A stretch of 58,074 nucleotides of DNA from NCBI RefSeq assembly GCF_022829685.1, contig NZ_JAKSYE010000060.1, positions 1 to 58,074 on the forward strand. Reading direction: 5' to 3'. The position numbers and the translations under genes were made by a program. The stretch's first letter is position 1; each line of letters starts with the position of its first letter. Source of the stretch: Methylobacterium sp. E-045. Lineage in GTDB: Bacteria > Pseudomonadota > Alphaproteobacteria > Rhizobiales > Beijerinckiaceae. The notes beneath the pieces were generated by a model. It made no database searches. It was not told where the DNA came from and was given only the letters and a program-made list of their open reading frames with translations. Shown piece after piece: positions 45,747 to 55,549 of this stretch.

Positions 45747-46129
45747 CCGAGCCGCGCTGGCTGACCTCCGAGGAGGTCCGGATCGCCCACGAACGGCAGC
45801 TTGTCCGTTTCGGCGGCCCGCCAGGTCTTCGCGACGAGAACGCCCTCGAATCCGCCCTGGCCCGGCCGATCAACCGATGGCGCTACGAGGACGGCGACCT
45901 TGCCACGCTCGCGGCGGCGTACGCCTTCGGGCTTGCCCGCAACCACGCCTTCATCGACGGCAACAAGCGGATCGCGTTCGTCGCGATGGTCCTGTTTCTG
46001 CGTCTCAACGGCATCGCGTTCAGGCCGGAGCAGGCGGAGGCCACGACCATCATCCGCGGCCTCGCCGCCGGAGAGATCGAGGAATCCGGTCTGGTCAGAT
46101 GGATCCGCGACAACTGGCCGAAGGCCTAG
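45743..46129 (+). CDS. doc: Doc-type Fic-family toxin
   Basis: 128 residues. The Fic/Doc motif is NHAFIDGNKRIAF (His68, then DGNKR in place of the AMPylator's DGNGR). Doc proteins with the Lys form phosphorylate EF-Tu and stop translation. The N-terminus WLTSEEVRIAHERQLVRFGG and the GLRDENALESALARP stretch are also family-typical. Paired and translationally coupled with an AbrB-type antitoxin rather than Phd. All catalytic motif residues are intact, so the module looks functional. Confidence 0.92.
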   Translation: MTEPRWLTSEEVRIAHERQLVRFGGPPGLRDENALESALARPINRWRYEDGDLATLAAAYAFGLARNHAFIDGNKRIAFVAMVLFLRLNGIAFRPEQAEATTIIRGLAAGEIEESGLVRWIRDNWPKA

Positions 46130-46189
46130 CGGCCATCCGCGCTCCAACCGCGCAGCGCCCTGGCAAGCCTCGGCGGCGCGCTTATCTCG

Positions 46190-47587
46190 GTGACGACCGA
46201 CATGCCGAGTAGAATGGACCCGATGGCCGATCACGACAACGAAGCCAACCGCTTCTCGGCGCGCGCCAGCCGCTATGCCCGTGTCGGCGCCAATGTCGGC
46301 GGTGTCGCCGCGCGGATGGCCGGGGCGCGGCTGTTCGGCGGCAAGGAGGCCCCCACCAATGCGGCAGCGCTGGCCCAGGCCCTCGGCGGCCTCAAGGGCC
46401 CGATCATGAAGGTGGCGCAGCTGCTCGCCACCGTGCCGGACCTGCTGCCGCCGGAATATGCTACCGAACTCCAGAAACTTCAGGCGGACGCGCCACCGAT
46501 GGGTGCGGCCTTCGTCAAGCGCCGGATGATGGCCGAGCTCGGGTCGGACTGGCAGTCCCGCTTTCGCAGCTTCGACCTGAAGCCCGCCGCCGCCGCCTCC
46601 CTCGGGCAGGTCCATCGTGCGACCGGTCTCGACGGGACGCCCTTCGCCTGCAAGCTCCAGTATCCGGACATGCAATCGGCCGTAGAGGCCGATCTGAAGC
46701 AGCTCGAAATCGCCTTCGCCCTGCACCGTCGGCTCAGTTCCTGGCTCGACACCCGCGAGATCGCCAAGGAAATCGGCGCCCGCGTGCGCGAAGAGCTCGA
46801 CTACGAGCGCGAGGCCAAGCACGCCGCCCTCTACGGGGCCGTCCTGCAGGACATCGCCGAGGTGAGGGTGCCCGCCATCCACACCGACCTCTCGACCAAG
46901 CGCCTCCTCACCCTCGGCTGGCTCGAAGGCGACAGGATCCTCAGCTTCTCCGATCAGCCCCTCGAGATCCGCAACCGTCTGGCGCAAGCGATGTTCAAGG
47001 CGTGGTGGCATCCGTTCAGCCGGGCCGCGGTGATCCACGGCGATCCGCATCTCGGCAATTACACCGTCTTCTCCGAGGACGGCGAGGCGCGCGGCATCAA
47101 CCTCCTCGATTACGGCTGCGTCCGCATCTTCCACCCCCGCTTCGTCGGCGGCGTGGTCGATCTCTATCGCGGCCTCCTGGAGAACGACCACGCCCGGATC
47201 GTCCATGCCTACGAGGTGTGGGGTTTCAAAAACCTCAACAAGGAGCTGATCGAGATCCTCAACATCTGGGCCCGGTTCATCTACGGCCCGATCCTGGAGG
47301 ACCGCACGAGGACGGTGGCGGATGGCGTCAAGCCCGGCGAGTATGGCCGGCGCCAGGCCTTCGAGGTGCATCAGGCCCTCAAGCAGCGCGGACCCGTGAC
47401 GGTACCGCAGGAATTCGTCTTCATGGACCGCGCGGCCGTGGGGCTCGGCGCTGTGTTCCTGCACCTGCGCTCCGAGCTGAACTACCATCGCCTGTTCGAG
47501 GCCGAGATCGAGCGCTTCTCCCTCGATACCCTCACCGAACGGCAGGGCGCGGCGCTGGCGGCAGCGGGATTGCCCTCTCCCGAGTAA
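46190..47587 (+). CDS. ABC1/UbiB-family atypical kinase-like protein
   Basis: 465 residues from GTG; ATGs at 46202, 46214 and 46223 are alternatives, and 46223 (MADHDNEANRFSARASRYARVG) may be the natural one. ABC1 marks: GGLKGPIMKVAQLLA (a KxGQ variant), AAASLGQVHRA, ELDYEREAKHA, VIHGDPHLGNY and NLLDYGCVRIF. Related proteins (UbiB, ADCK) act as ATPases in ubiquinone or lipid handling. No ubi genes are nearby, so this may be a paralogue rather than UbiB itself. No transmembrane tail is visible. Confidence 0.85.
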   Translation: MTTDMPSRMDPMADHDNEANRFSARASRYARVGANVGGVAARMAGARLFGGKEAPTNAAALAQALGGLKGPIMKVAQLLATVPDLLPPEYATELQKLQADAPPMGAAFVKRRMMAELGSDWQSRFRSFDLKPAAAASLGQVHRATGLDGTPFACKLQYPDMQSAVEADLKQLEIAFALHRRLSSWLDTREIAKEIGARVREELDYEREAKHAALYGAVLQDIAEVRVPAIHTDLSTKRLLTLGWLEGDRILSFSDQPLEIRNRLAQAMFKAWWHPFSRAAVIHGDPHLGNYTVFSEDGEARGINLLDYGCVRIFHPRFVGGVVDLYRGLLENDHARIVHAYEVWGFKNLNKELIEILNIWARFIYGPILEDRTRTVADGVKPGEYGRRQAFEVHQALKQRGPVTVPQEFVFMDRAAVGLGAVFLHLRSELNYHRLFEAEIERFSLDTLTERQGAALAAAGLPSPE

Positions 47588-47757
47588 TCGGCGGGATTCC
47601 CGACCTGCGCATGACAAGCCGGGATCGACTGTCATTCTCCGGCTTAAAACCGCCTTCCCATATTTTCGCGAGTCGGTATCTCGATTGCGAGCGACAGAGG
47701 CATGCGCTAAATCCGCTTGGAACCAATCAAGATGATACCCAAGGGGACGACGACAAG

Positions 47758-48051
47758 ATGGCCGATGCGAAGACCGTGACCGGCGTACGTTACAGCCCGG
47801 CGATGGACGAAAAGACCCATGAACAGACCTACCGTGGGTTTGTGCGGTTCGTGGAAATCGGCACCTTCGTGGTGATCTGCTGGGTGCTCGCTCTGGCCGT
47901 GGGTGGCATTCGCGAGGCCTGGCTGACCGCGATCTTCGGCGTCCTGCTGTCGGGCGTGGCGGGCACGGTGGGCGCACTGTCCCCCGTCGTCGGCTGGAAG
48001 GCTCCCGCTGCGGTCGCCGTCCTTCTACTTCTGTACCTCTTCTTCGCGTGA
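47758..48051 (+). CDS. aa3-type cytochrome c oxidase subunit IV-like membrane protein
   Basis: 97 residues from the ATG at 47758. The HEQTYRGFVRFVEIGTFVVICWVLAL section matches the bacterial aa3-oxidase subunit IV pattern: a charged helix, H..TY.GF, then a membrane helix. Two more hydrophobic stretches follow, which makes it longer than the usual single-helix subunit. It is separated from pntAA by a palindrome. The long open frame that contains it (from 47002) is a shadow of the ABC1 gene. Confidence 0.75.
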   Translation: MADAKTVTGVRYSPAMDEKTHEQTYRGFVRFVEIGTFVVICWVLALAVGGIREAWLTAIFGVLLSGVAGTVGALSPVVGWKAPAAVAVLLLLYLFFA

Positions 48052-48060
48052 CGTAGCCAC

Positions 48061-48084
48061 GGACCGCTGGTATACCAGAGGTCC
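48061..48084. promoter_or_regulatory. Near-perfect 24-bp palindrome before pntAA
   Basis: GGACC-G-CTGGTATACCAG-A-GGTCC: a 12-bp perfect centre flanked by perfect 5-bp arms, one mismatched pair. It is 10 bp after the oxidase-subunit stop and 62 bp before pntAA, so it may be an operator for the pnt operon or a terminator. It has no T-run. Confidence 0.5.
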
Positions 48085-48145
48085 GGGCTCTATATTCCTG
48101 CCAAGCTACGGCGATCGCGAATGATCGCCGAGGAGGAACTCCTGA

Positions 48146-49288
48146 ATGCGCATCGCTGTATTGACAGAGTCGGACCCCGCCGAGCCGCGGGTGGCGGCGG
48201 TGCCCGAGACGATCAAGAAATTCAAGGGCCTCGGGGCCGACGTGACGATCCAGTCCGGGGCCGGCCTCAAGGCCGGTGTTCCCGATGCGGATTACGAGGC
48301 GGCGGGCGCCACCATCGCCGCCTCGGCGGCGGAGGCCGCCGGGGATGCCGACCTCGTCCTCAAGGTTCGCCGTCCGAACGAGGACGAGCTCAAGCTCCTG
48401 AAGACCGGCGCCACCGTCGTCGCCATCATGGATCCCTACGGCAACGAGACCGCGCTGAAAGCCATGGCGGATGCGGGGATCAGCGCCTTCTCCATGGAGC
48501 TGATGCCGCGCATCACCCGCGCCCAGGTGATGGACGTGCTCTCGAGCCAGGCCAACCTCGCCGGTTATCGCGCCGTGATCGACGGCGCCGCCGAGTATGG
48601 CCGCGCCATGCCGATGATGATGACGGCCGCCGGCACCGTGCCCGCCGCCCGCGTCTTCGTGATGGGTGTCGGCGTCGCCGGCCTCCAGGCCATCGCCACC
48701 GCCCGCCGCATGGGCGCCGTGGTCACCGCCACCGACGTGCGGCCCGCCACCAAGGAACAGGTCGAATCCCTCGGCGCCAAGTTCGTGGCGGTGGAGGACG
48801 ACGAGTTCAAGCAGGCCGAGACCTCCGGCGGCTACGCCAAGGAGATGTCCGCGGACTATCAGAAGAAGCAGGCCGAGCTGGTGGCGACGCATATCGCCAA
48901 GCAGGACATCGTCATCACCACGGCGCTCATCCCCGGTCGCCCGGCTCCGAAGCTCGTGTCGGAGGCGATGGTCGCCTCGATGAAGCCCGGCTCGGTGCTC
49001 ATCGATCTCGCCGTCGAGCGTGGCGGCAACGTCGCCGGTGCCAAGGCCGGTGAGATCGTCGACACGGAGAACGGGGTCAAGATCGTCGGTCACGTCAACG
49101 TCGCCGGCCGCCTCGCGGCAACCGCGTCGAGCCTCTACGCCCGCAACCTGTTCGCCTTCGTCGAGACCCTGATCGACAAGGAGTCGAAGGCCCTCGCCGT
49201 CAAGTGGGACGACGAACTGGTGAAGGCGACGAACCTCACGCGGGACGGACAGGTGGTCCACCCGTCCTTCCAGTCCACAGCAGCCTGA
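48146..49288 (+). CDS. pntAA: NAD(P) transhydrogenase subunit alpha, part 1
   Basis: 380 residues. The dI domain of proton-translocating transhydrogenase. [18 protein letters not shown] starts it, the NAD-binding [12 protein letters not shown] (GVGVAG about 174-179) and TDVRP follow, then [14 protein letters not shown] and DLAVERGGN. It binds NADH on the cytosolic side. A strong ribosome site (gaggaggaact) precedes it. Together with pntAB and pntB it makes NADPH at the cost of proton motive force, important for carbon assimilation in methylotrophs. The split-alpha arrangement is typical of Alphaproteobacteria. Confidence 0.96.
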   Translation: MRIAVLTESDPAEPRVAAVPETIKKFKGLGADVTIQSGAGLKAGVPDADYEAAGATIAASAAEAAGDADLVLKVRRPNEDELKLLKTGATVVAIMDPYGNETALKAMADAGISAFSMELMPRITRAQVMDVLSSQANLAGYRAVIDGAAEYGRAMPMMMTAAGTVPAARVFVMGVGVAGLQAIATARRMGAVVTATDVRPATKEQVESLGAKFVAVEDDEFKQAETSGGYAKEMSADYQKKQAELVATHIAKQDIVITTALIPGRPAPKLVSEAMVASMKPGSVLIDLAVERGGNVAGAKAGEIVDTENGVKIVGHVNVAGRLAATASSLYARNLFAFVETLIDKESKALAVKWDDELVKATNLTRDGQVVHPSFQSTAA

Positions 49289-49305
49289 TCGCGACGGAGA
49301 GACAG

Positions 49306-49746
49306 ATGGCAACCCTTCCTCCCGAACAGGCCGCCGAACAGGCGCGCACCGCCGCCGCGACCGCGCGCGCCGCCGCGAACCAGGCACAGAGCCTCGCCGA
49401 CAGCCTCGGTCAGGGCATCAGCCACGGCATCGCCGCCGCCACCCACGGTGCGGTCGACCCCACCGTCTTCCAGCTGGCGATCTTCGTGCTCGCGATCTTC
49501 GTCGGTTACTACGTGGTGTGGTCGGTGACCCCGGCGCTCCACACGCCCCTGATGTCCGTCACCAACGCGATCTCCTCCGTCATCATCGTCGGCGCGCTCC
49601 TCGCCGCCGGCGTTCCGCTGATCGAGAAGGGCACCGGCTGGGCGCGCTTCTTCGGCTTCGTCGGCATCGTGCTCGCCAGCGTCAACATCTTCGGCGGCTT
49701 CCTCGTCACCCAGCGCATGCTCGGCATGTACAAGAAGAAGGCCTGA
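49306..49746 (+). CDS. pntAB: NAD(P) transhydrogenase subunit alpha, part 2
   Basis: 146 residues from the ATG at 49306 with GGAGAG upstream. About 45 N-terminal residues are Ala/Gln-rich and helical ([18 protein letters not shown]). Membrane helices follow: [33 protein letters not shown] and [18 protein letters not shown], ending [11 protein letters not shown]. It forms the alpha part of the proton channel. The long Ala/Gln N-terminal extension exceeds the usual about 100-residue size. Confidence 0.95.
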   Translation: MATLPPEQAAEQARTAAATARAAANQAQSLADSLGQGISHGIAAATHGAVDPTVFQLAIFVLAIFVGYYVVWSVTPALHTPLMSVTNAISSVIIVGALLAAGVPLIEKGTGWARFFGFVGIVLASVNIFGGFLVTQRMLGMYKKKA

Positions 49747-49750
49747 GACG

Positions 49751-51151
<1,401 letters not shown>

Positions 51152-51183
51152 GCCACGGGGCTTTCGATCCCCGACGACGCTCA

Positions 51184-51224
51184 CGCAGAAGGGGCCGGCG
51201 CATCACGCGACGGCCCCTTCTGCG
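51184..51224 (+). terminator. Terminator hairpin after the pnt operon
   Basis: CGCAGAAGGGGCCG and CGGCCCCTTCTGCG form a perfect 14-bp stem around a 13-nt loop. Little T after it; the stem strength is the evidence. Confidence 0.7.
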
Positions 51225-51362
51225 TTCGGCACGACCGGTCCCGGTGTCGGCACCACCCCGGCGACCGGTGGCACTCACCATGATCCGGCGTCATAAAGTG
51301 GCGAAGCGTCTTCGATAGGAATCGGTCGTGCCCGGCGGCACGATTCCGCAAGGGAGAGGGCA

Positions 51363-52154
51363 ATGACCGAGACCGGCCGTTTCGTCTGGTACGATTTGAT
51401 GACGACGGATCTTCCCGCAGCCCGGGATTTCTACGGTCATGTCGTCGGCTGGGCCATCGCGGAAGCCGGCATGCCGGGGACCGATTACTCCCTGGTCCGT
51501 CTTGGACAAATGATGGTCGGCGGGATGATGACGCTCCCCGACGAAGTCCGTGCCCAGGGGGGCCGCGCCGGCTGGATGGGCTACGTCGCCGTGGCCGATG
51601 TCGACGCCGCCTCGGCAGCGGTCAGTGAGGCCGGCGGCACGATCCACCGGCCGCCCGCCGACATTCCGGGGATCGGCCGCTTCTGCGTTGCCGCCGATCC
51701 GCAGGGCGCGGTGTTCGTGCTCTTCCGGGGCGACGGGCCCCTGCCGCCGGCCCCCACCCCCGGTACGCCCGGGCATTTCGGCTGGCACGAGATGCACGCA
51801 ACCGACTGGGAAGAGGCCTTCGCCTTCTATGCGCCCCTCTTCGGCTGGGTGAAGACCGAAGCGGTGGATATGGGTCCCTTGGGGATTTACCAGCTCTTCG
51901 GCGCCCCGGGCCCCGATGGCGGCTGCTCCGGACTCCATGCCGGCGGCATGATGACGAACGCGCAGGTGCCGGCCCCCTTCTGGCTCTACTACGTCAATGT
52001 CGAGGACATCGACGCCGCGGGATCGAGGATCACCGCAGGCGGCGGCCGAGTCGTCGCCGGCCCGCATCAGGTGCCCGGCGGGGCCTGGACCATCCATGCC
52101 CTCGATCCGCAGGGGGCGATGTTCGGCCTCGTCGGTCCACGGCCGGGCGCGTAA
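51363..52154 (+). CDS. VOC-superfamily protein, two glyoxalase-like domains
   Basis: 263 residues with GGGAGAG before the ATG. Two tandem betaalphabetabetabeta modules: FVWYDLMTTDLPAARDFYGHVVGW (from about 7) and FGWHEMHATDWEEAFAFYAPLFGW (from about 139). Each ends in ADPQGAVFVLFRG or LDPQGAMFGLVG. This is the arrangement of the glyoxalase/bleomycin-resistance/hydroxylase group; the H/E positions suggest metal binding may be partial. No pathway neighbours identify a substrate. Confidence 0.88.
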   Translation: MTETGRFVWYDLMTTDLPAARDFYGHVVGWAIAEAGMPGTDYSLVRLGQMMVGGMMTLPDEVRAQGGRAGWMGYVAVADVDAASAAVSEAGGTIHRPPADIPGIGRFCVAADPQGAVFVLFRGDGPLPPAPTPGTPGHFGWHEMHATDWEEAFAFYAPLFGWVKTEAVDMGPLGIYQLFGAPGPDGGCSGLHAGGMMTNAQVPAPFWLYYVNVEDIDAAGSRITAGGGRVVAGPHQVPGGAWTIHALDPQGAMFGLVGPRPGA

Positions 52155-52195
52155 CGCAGTGGCGCCGGATGGCCGGAGGCGGGTAGACTGGCAAG

Positions 52196-53995
52196 GTGTC
52201 AGCCGCCTCAATCCTTGCCCCATCCCGCGCCTTCCTCGGCGTTTCCCGCTCCATCATGGGGCGGCCCTGGCGTGACCGCTGCGGCGACCCCGCCGCCCAG
52301 GCCTACGCCGCGACGATGGTGCAGGCCCATGGCCTGCCCGACCTTCTCGCCCGCGTCCTCGCCTCGCGCGGCGTCCGGCCGGACGAGGCGGCGGCCTATC
52401 TCGAACCGCGCCTGCGCGAGCTGATGCCGGATCCGTCCCGCCTCGTGGACATGGAGACCGCGGCCGAACGGCTCGCCTACGCCGTCGAGACCGGCGAACG
52501 CGTGGCCGTGTTCGGCGATTACGATGTCGACGGCGCCGCGAGCGCTGCCCTGATGGCCGGCTACCTGCGGGCCCTCGGCCTCGACGTGGACATCCACATC
52601 CCGGACCGGATCACGGAAGGCTACGGCCCCAACGTGGCGGCGGTCACTGCGCTGGCGGAGGGCGGCGCGAAGCTCCTCGTCTGCGTCGATTGCGGCACGA
52701 GCGGCCACGAGCCCCTGGCGGCCGCCGGCGACCTCGGACTTGCCGTGATCGTCCTCGACCATCACGGCGCGCCGGAGATCCTGCCCCCGGTCGAGGCACT
52801 GGTGAACCCGAACCGGCTCGACGACATCTCCGGCCTCGGCCATCTCTGCGCGGCGGGGGTCGTCTTCCTCACCCTCGTGGCCCTCAACCGCCGCCTGAGG
52901 CGGGGAGGGCGGGAGGATCTGCCGGATCTCGCCGAAGCCCTCGATCTGGTGGCCCTGGCGACGGTGGCCGACGTGGTGCCTTTGACCGGCCTCAACCGTG
53001 CCTTCGTGGTCCAGGGATTGAAGGTCATGCGGGGGCGGGGCCGGATCGGTCTCGCCGCCCTGTTCGACGCCGCCTCCCTGAGCGAGCCGCCGGAATCCTG
53101 GCATCTCGGCTATCTCCTCGGTCCGCGCATCAATGCCGGCGGGCGAATCGGCCATGCAGGGCTCGGCGCCGCCCTTCTCACCAGCGGAGATCCGGCGGAA
53201 GCAACCCGCATCGCCACCGAACTCGACCTCCTCAACCGCGAGCGCCAGGGCATCGAGGCCCAGGCCGTTCTCGAAGCCGAGGCCGAGATGGATCGGGCAC
53301 TGACACTGGCCCCCGACACGCCGATCCTGGTGACGGCCTCCGCCTCCTGGCATCCTGGCGTGGTCGGCCTCGTGGCGGCGCGGCTGAAGGAGCGGTTCGG
53401 CCGGCCGGCTTTCGCCTTCGCCCTGCGCCCGGACGGGACCGCCACGGGATCGGGCCGCTCCGTCGCGGGAGTGGATCTCGGCCATGCGGTGCGCGAGGCG
53501 GTGGATGCCGGGCTCCTGGTCAAGGGCGGCGGGCACGCCATGGCGGCCGGGGCGACGCTGCCGAGCCACGACACCACGCCTCTGAGCGACTTCCTGGCGG
53601 CCGCCCTCGCCGCGGCGGTGTCGGAGGCGAGGGCGGTGGAGGCGTTGCTCGTGGACGGCACCGTGAACGCCGGCGGCGCCACGGCGGAGGTGGTGCGGCT
53701 CGTCCAGCGTGCCGGGCCGTTCGGCGCCGGAGCGCCGGAACCGGTCTTCGCCCTGCCGTATCACCGGCTGGTCGATGCGGCGGTCGTCGGCAACGGCCAC
53801 GTCCGCGCGCGCTTCCGGAGCCGGGACGGCCAGGCCATCGGCGCCATCGCCTTCCGCTCCGCCCCGGGGCCGCTGGGCCAGGCGCTCCTCGGCGGGATCG
53901 GGCAGGAATTCCACGTGGCCGGAACCCTCGCCATCGATACCTGGCGCGGCGGCGAGCGCGTGCAGTTGCGCGTCGGCGATCTCGCCACACCCTGA
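52196..53995 (+). CDS. recJ: Single-stranded-DNA-specific exonuclease RecJ
   Basis: 599 residues from GTG. The alphaproteobacterial RecJ N-terminus AFLGVSRSIMGRPW is present. Phosphoesterase motifs: DYDVDG (108-113), CVDCGTSG, DHH (188-190) and NPNRLDD. DHHA1 follows with VTASASWHPGVVGLVAARLKERF, GSGRSVAGVDL and KGGGHAMAAGATL, then the OB-like end. It degrades ssDNA 5' to 3' in recombination and mismatch repair. All motif residues are intact. Confidence 0.96.
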   Translation: MSAASILAPSRAFLGVSRSIMGRPWRDRCGDPAAQAYAATMVQAHGLPDLLARVLASRGVRPDEAAAYLEPRLRELMPDPSRLVDMETAAERLAYAVETGERVAVFGDYDVDGAASAALMAGYLRALGLDVDIHIPDRITEGYGPNVAAVTALAEGGAKLLVCVDCGTSGHEPLAAAGDLGLAVIVLDHHGAPEILPPVEALVNPNRLDDISGLGHLCAAGVVFLTLVALNRRLRRGGREDLPDLAEALDLVALATVADVVPLTGLNRAFVVQGLKVMRGRGRIGLAALFDAASLSEPPESWHLGYLLGPRINAGGRIGHAGLGAALLTSGDPAEATRIATELDLLNRERQGIEAQAVLEAEAEMDRALTLAPDTPILVTASASWHPGVVGLVAARLKERFGRPAFAFALRPDGTATGSGRSVAGVDLGHAVREAVDAGLLVKGGGHAMAAGATLPSHDTTPLSDFLAAALAAAVSEARAVEALLVDGTVNAGGATAEVVRLVQRAGPFGAGAPEPVFALPYHRLVDAAVVGNGHVRARFRSRDGQAIGAIAFRSAPGPLGQALLGGIGQEFHVAGTLAIDTWRGGERVQLRVGDLATP

Positions 53996-54083
53996 ACTTT
54001 GCGTCGGTGCCTGCACGGGACGTGTTGACACCCGCGCGAGCCCTCACCATAAGGGCCCGCGCGCTGCCGAAAGGCGGTGGTTT

Positions 54084-54167
54084 GGGGGAATGTCCCGAGC
54101 GGCAAAGGGGGCGGACTGTAAATCCGCTGCGTAAGCTTCGTAGGTTCGAGTCCTACTTCCCCCACCA
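54084..54167 (+). tRNA. tRNA-Tyr (GTA)
   Basis: 84 nt including CCA. Acceptor GGGGGAA/TTCCCCC, anticodon stem GCGGA/TCCGC with loop CTGTAAA, a long variable arm (TGCGTAAGCTTCG region) and TAGGTTCGAGTCCTA T-arm. Class II size fits tRNA-Tyr. Confidence 0.97.
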
Positions 54168-54249
54168 ATCCATTTCGATACGCTGGCAACGCGGCCGATG
54201 AAGGGATCACCTTCTCAAATCCGCCGTGTCATGCTATCGGGCGCCAGAT

Positions 54250-54323
54250 GCGGGTGTAGCTCAATGGTAGAGCAGCAGCCTTCCAAGCTGAATACCCGGG
54301 TTCGATTCCCGGTACCCGCTCCA
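54250..54323 (+). tRNA. tRNA-Gly (TCC)
   Basis: 74 nt including CCA. Acceptor GCGGGTG/TACCCGC with one G-U pair, D-arm TAGCTCAATGGTAGAGC, anticodon loop CTTCCAA (TCC) and T-arm CCGGGTTCGATTCCCGG. Accessory-looking DNA begins right after its 3' end. Confidence 0.97.
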
Positions 54324-54373
54324 CTCTCTCCTTCCCGAAAAGCCTAGCAAATACAGCCCGATAGGGTAGGGGC

Positions 54374-54424
54374 GTGGTATCCAGTGGCTGTTTGCCTGGG
54401 TGGTGGATACCACATGGATACCAC
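54374..54424. repeat. Three copies of a 10-bp motif downstream of tRNA-Gly
   Basis: GTGGTATCCA at 54374-54383, and its complement TGGATACCAC at 54404-54413 and 54415-54424. The last two are spaced 11 bp, one helical turn. They lie 50 bp after the tRNA, where an integrase or excisionase would bind arm sites. No core-site duplication is visible inside the window. Confidence 0.6.
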
Positions 54425-54453
54425 CGACGAACCGTTTCAGGCCTCGCACCCGA

Positions 54454-54501
54454 ACGTGTAAAACGATTTCCGGATCGCGTTTGTGGAATCGTTTTACACG
54501 T
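54454..54501. repeat. 15-bp inverted repeat with 18-bp spacer
   Basis: ACGTGTAAAACGATT (54454-54468) and AATCGTTTTACACGT (54487-54501), perfect arms. It ends 16 bp from the HTH gene stop, so it could terminate that gene. Given the accessory setting it could equally be a protein-binding site. Confidence 0.65.
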
Positions 54502-54516
54502 TGGCCGGGTCGGGCC

Positions 54517-54834
54517 TCAGGCAGCCTTTCGCTTCCCACGCGGCACGAAACCGACGTGCCGGTAGCCCGCCTGCCTCAGGATCTTCGACACCATGTCCTG
54601 GGACACGCCGACCTCATTCGCGATGCGGGCTTGGGTGTAGCCGTGGGCGAGCAGCGTGAGGATGCGGTTCAGGCGCGCCCCGGTGGGGTCCGAGTCCATC
54701 TTCCCGCACACGCCGGCCTCGCGCAGGATCTCCGAGATGAGGGACTGTCGAAGCACGAGCCTCTCAGCAATGGCGACTTGCGTCAGGCGTTCGCCCCGGA
54801 GCCTGAGCACCGTCTCCTCGATGGTCTCGGCCAT
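54517..54834 (-). CDS. Tandem helix-turn-helix DNA-binding protein
   Basis: 105 residues built from two similar HTH units: TQVAIAERLVLRQSLISEIL followed by REAGV (about 18-42), and TQARIANEVGVSQDMVSKIL followed by RQAGY (about 67-91). The repeated LISEILREAG / MVSKILRQAG pattern shows internal duplication. Such HTH_23/28-like proteins occur as small regulators or transposase fragments. The start (ATGGCCGAG) is 3 bp beyond the stop of an upstream broken ORF on the same strand. The tail is basic (GFVPRGKRKAA). Confidence 0.7.
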   Translation of the reverse strand: MAETIEETVLRLRGERLTQVAIAERLVLRQSLISEILREAGVCGKMDSDPTGARLNRILTLLAHGYTQARIANEVGVSQDMVSKILRQAGYRHVGFVPRGKRKAA

Positions 54835-54836
54835 GA

Positions 54837-55028
54837 TCAGGCTCCGTCGATCTGCTGCCCGACGATGTCGAGGACCTTGTCGATCCGGCGGACCTCGGCC
54901 TCATCGCCGGCATCGAGGGCCTCCACCCGGCGCAGACCGAGCATGCGGTTCTGTTCCATGAGCCCGGCGATGTGGGTGGCCTGCGCGGCCGCCTACTCGT
55001 GCAGTGGCGTGGCGGACGCGTCGCTCAT
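54837..55028 (-). pseudogene. Small ORF interrupted by an in-frame amber codon
   Basis: The frame from ATG 55028 reads MSDASATPLHE, then TAG at 54995-54993. It continues AAAQATHIAGLMEQNRMLGL through a coiled-coil-like segment to IVGQQIDGA and a TGA at 54839-54837. The far side keeps protein character. Either a former 63-codon gene acquired a nonsense change, or translation restarts at the inner ATG at 54959 (40 residues). The end abuts the HTH gene start. Family unknown. Confidence 0.5.
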
Positions 55029-55093
55029 GGGTATTAGCCGCCAGTGGTCTACAGGTCGGGCTTCCGTCCCCCTCCAAACCATCAGGCAGCAGA

Positions 55094-55539
55094 TGACGGC
55101 GACCGTCGCGGTCATCCTCGAGGAGATCGAGAAGGCCGGCACAGGGACTACGAACGGGTCGCTCCACGACGGGCTCCTACCCATGCTGGATCATGCCGAG
55201 GTCTACAGGGACCCCTACCTGGAGTGCGACACCAACCTGTCCGGCGTCACGTTCCTAGCCACGGCGAACGGCGTCGCCGGCATGCCCCGGCCACTGCTCG
55301 ACCGCTTCCGCGTGTTCACGATGCCGGAGCCCACGCTGGCCGACCTGCCGGCCCTGGCGCGGGGGATCGTGGGGGACGCCCGGCGCGAGCGGGGGACCGA
55401 CGCCTCCTGGCTCCCGGACCTGGATGGAGACGAGCTCGGGCTGATCTCCGAGCACTGGAGAGGGGGGAGCGTCCGCAGCCTGCAGCGTCTCGTCGACACC
55501 GTCCTCGCCGGTCGCGAGACCCTCGCGGCTCGGCATTGA
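55094..55539 (+). pseudogene. Truncated AAA+ ATPase, C-terminal part only
   Basis: 148 residues. The remnant starts at a Walker-B-like VAVILEEIEKAG, then SLHDGLLPMLDHAEVY, the sensor-1 stretch GVTFLATANG, the arginine-finger-like RPLLDRFRVF and the sensor-2 region WRGGSVRSLQRLV. This is the layout of Lon-type or MoxR-like AAA+ domains. Walker A and everything before it are missing; opposite-strand genes occupy that place. It therefore cannot bind ATP normally. It could still be translated, followed 10 bp later by a small gene with GAGGAGGGG. Confidence 0.7.
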
Positions 55540-55549
55540 GGAGGGGATC

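Noticed and set aside
45617..49387. A 1256-codon minus-strand frame
   Set aside because: It lies opposite doc, the ABC1 gene, the oxidase subunit and pntAA, all with clear motifs and ribosome sites. The translation is His/Gly/Asp-rich without domains.
52208..54031. 607-codon minus-strand frame opposite recJ
   Set aside because: recJ has all DHH/DHHA1 motifs on the plus strand; this frame is its shadow.
54261..54539. 92-codon minus-strand frame over tRNA-Gly
   Set aside because: It overlaps the tRNA and its repeats. The SGYRESNPG-type peptide is a typical antisense-tRNA translation artefact.
54400..55093. Upstream in-frame extension of the AAA+ remnant
   Set aside because: The frame passes through the HTH gene region in an antisense frame and contains no Walker A or other AAA+ sequence; only the part after 55094 resembles the family.
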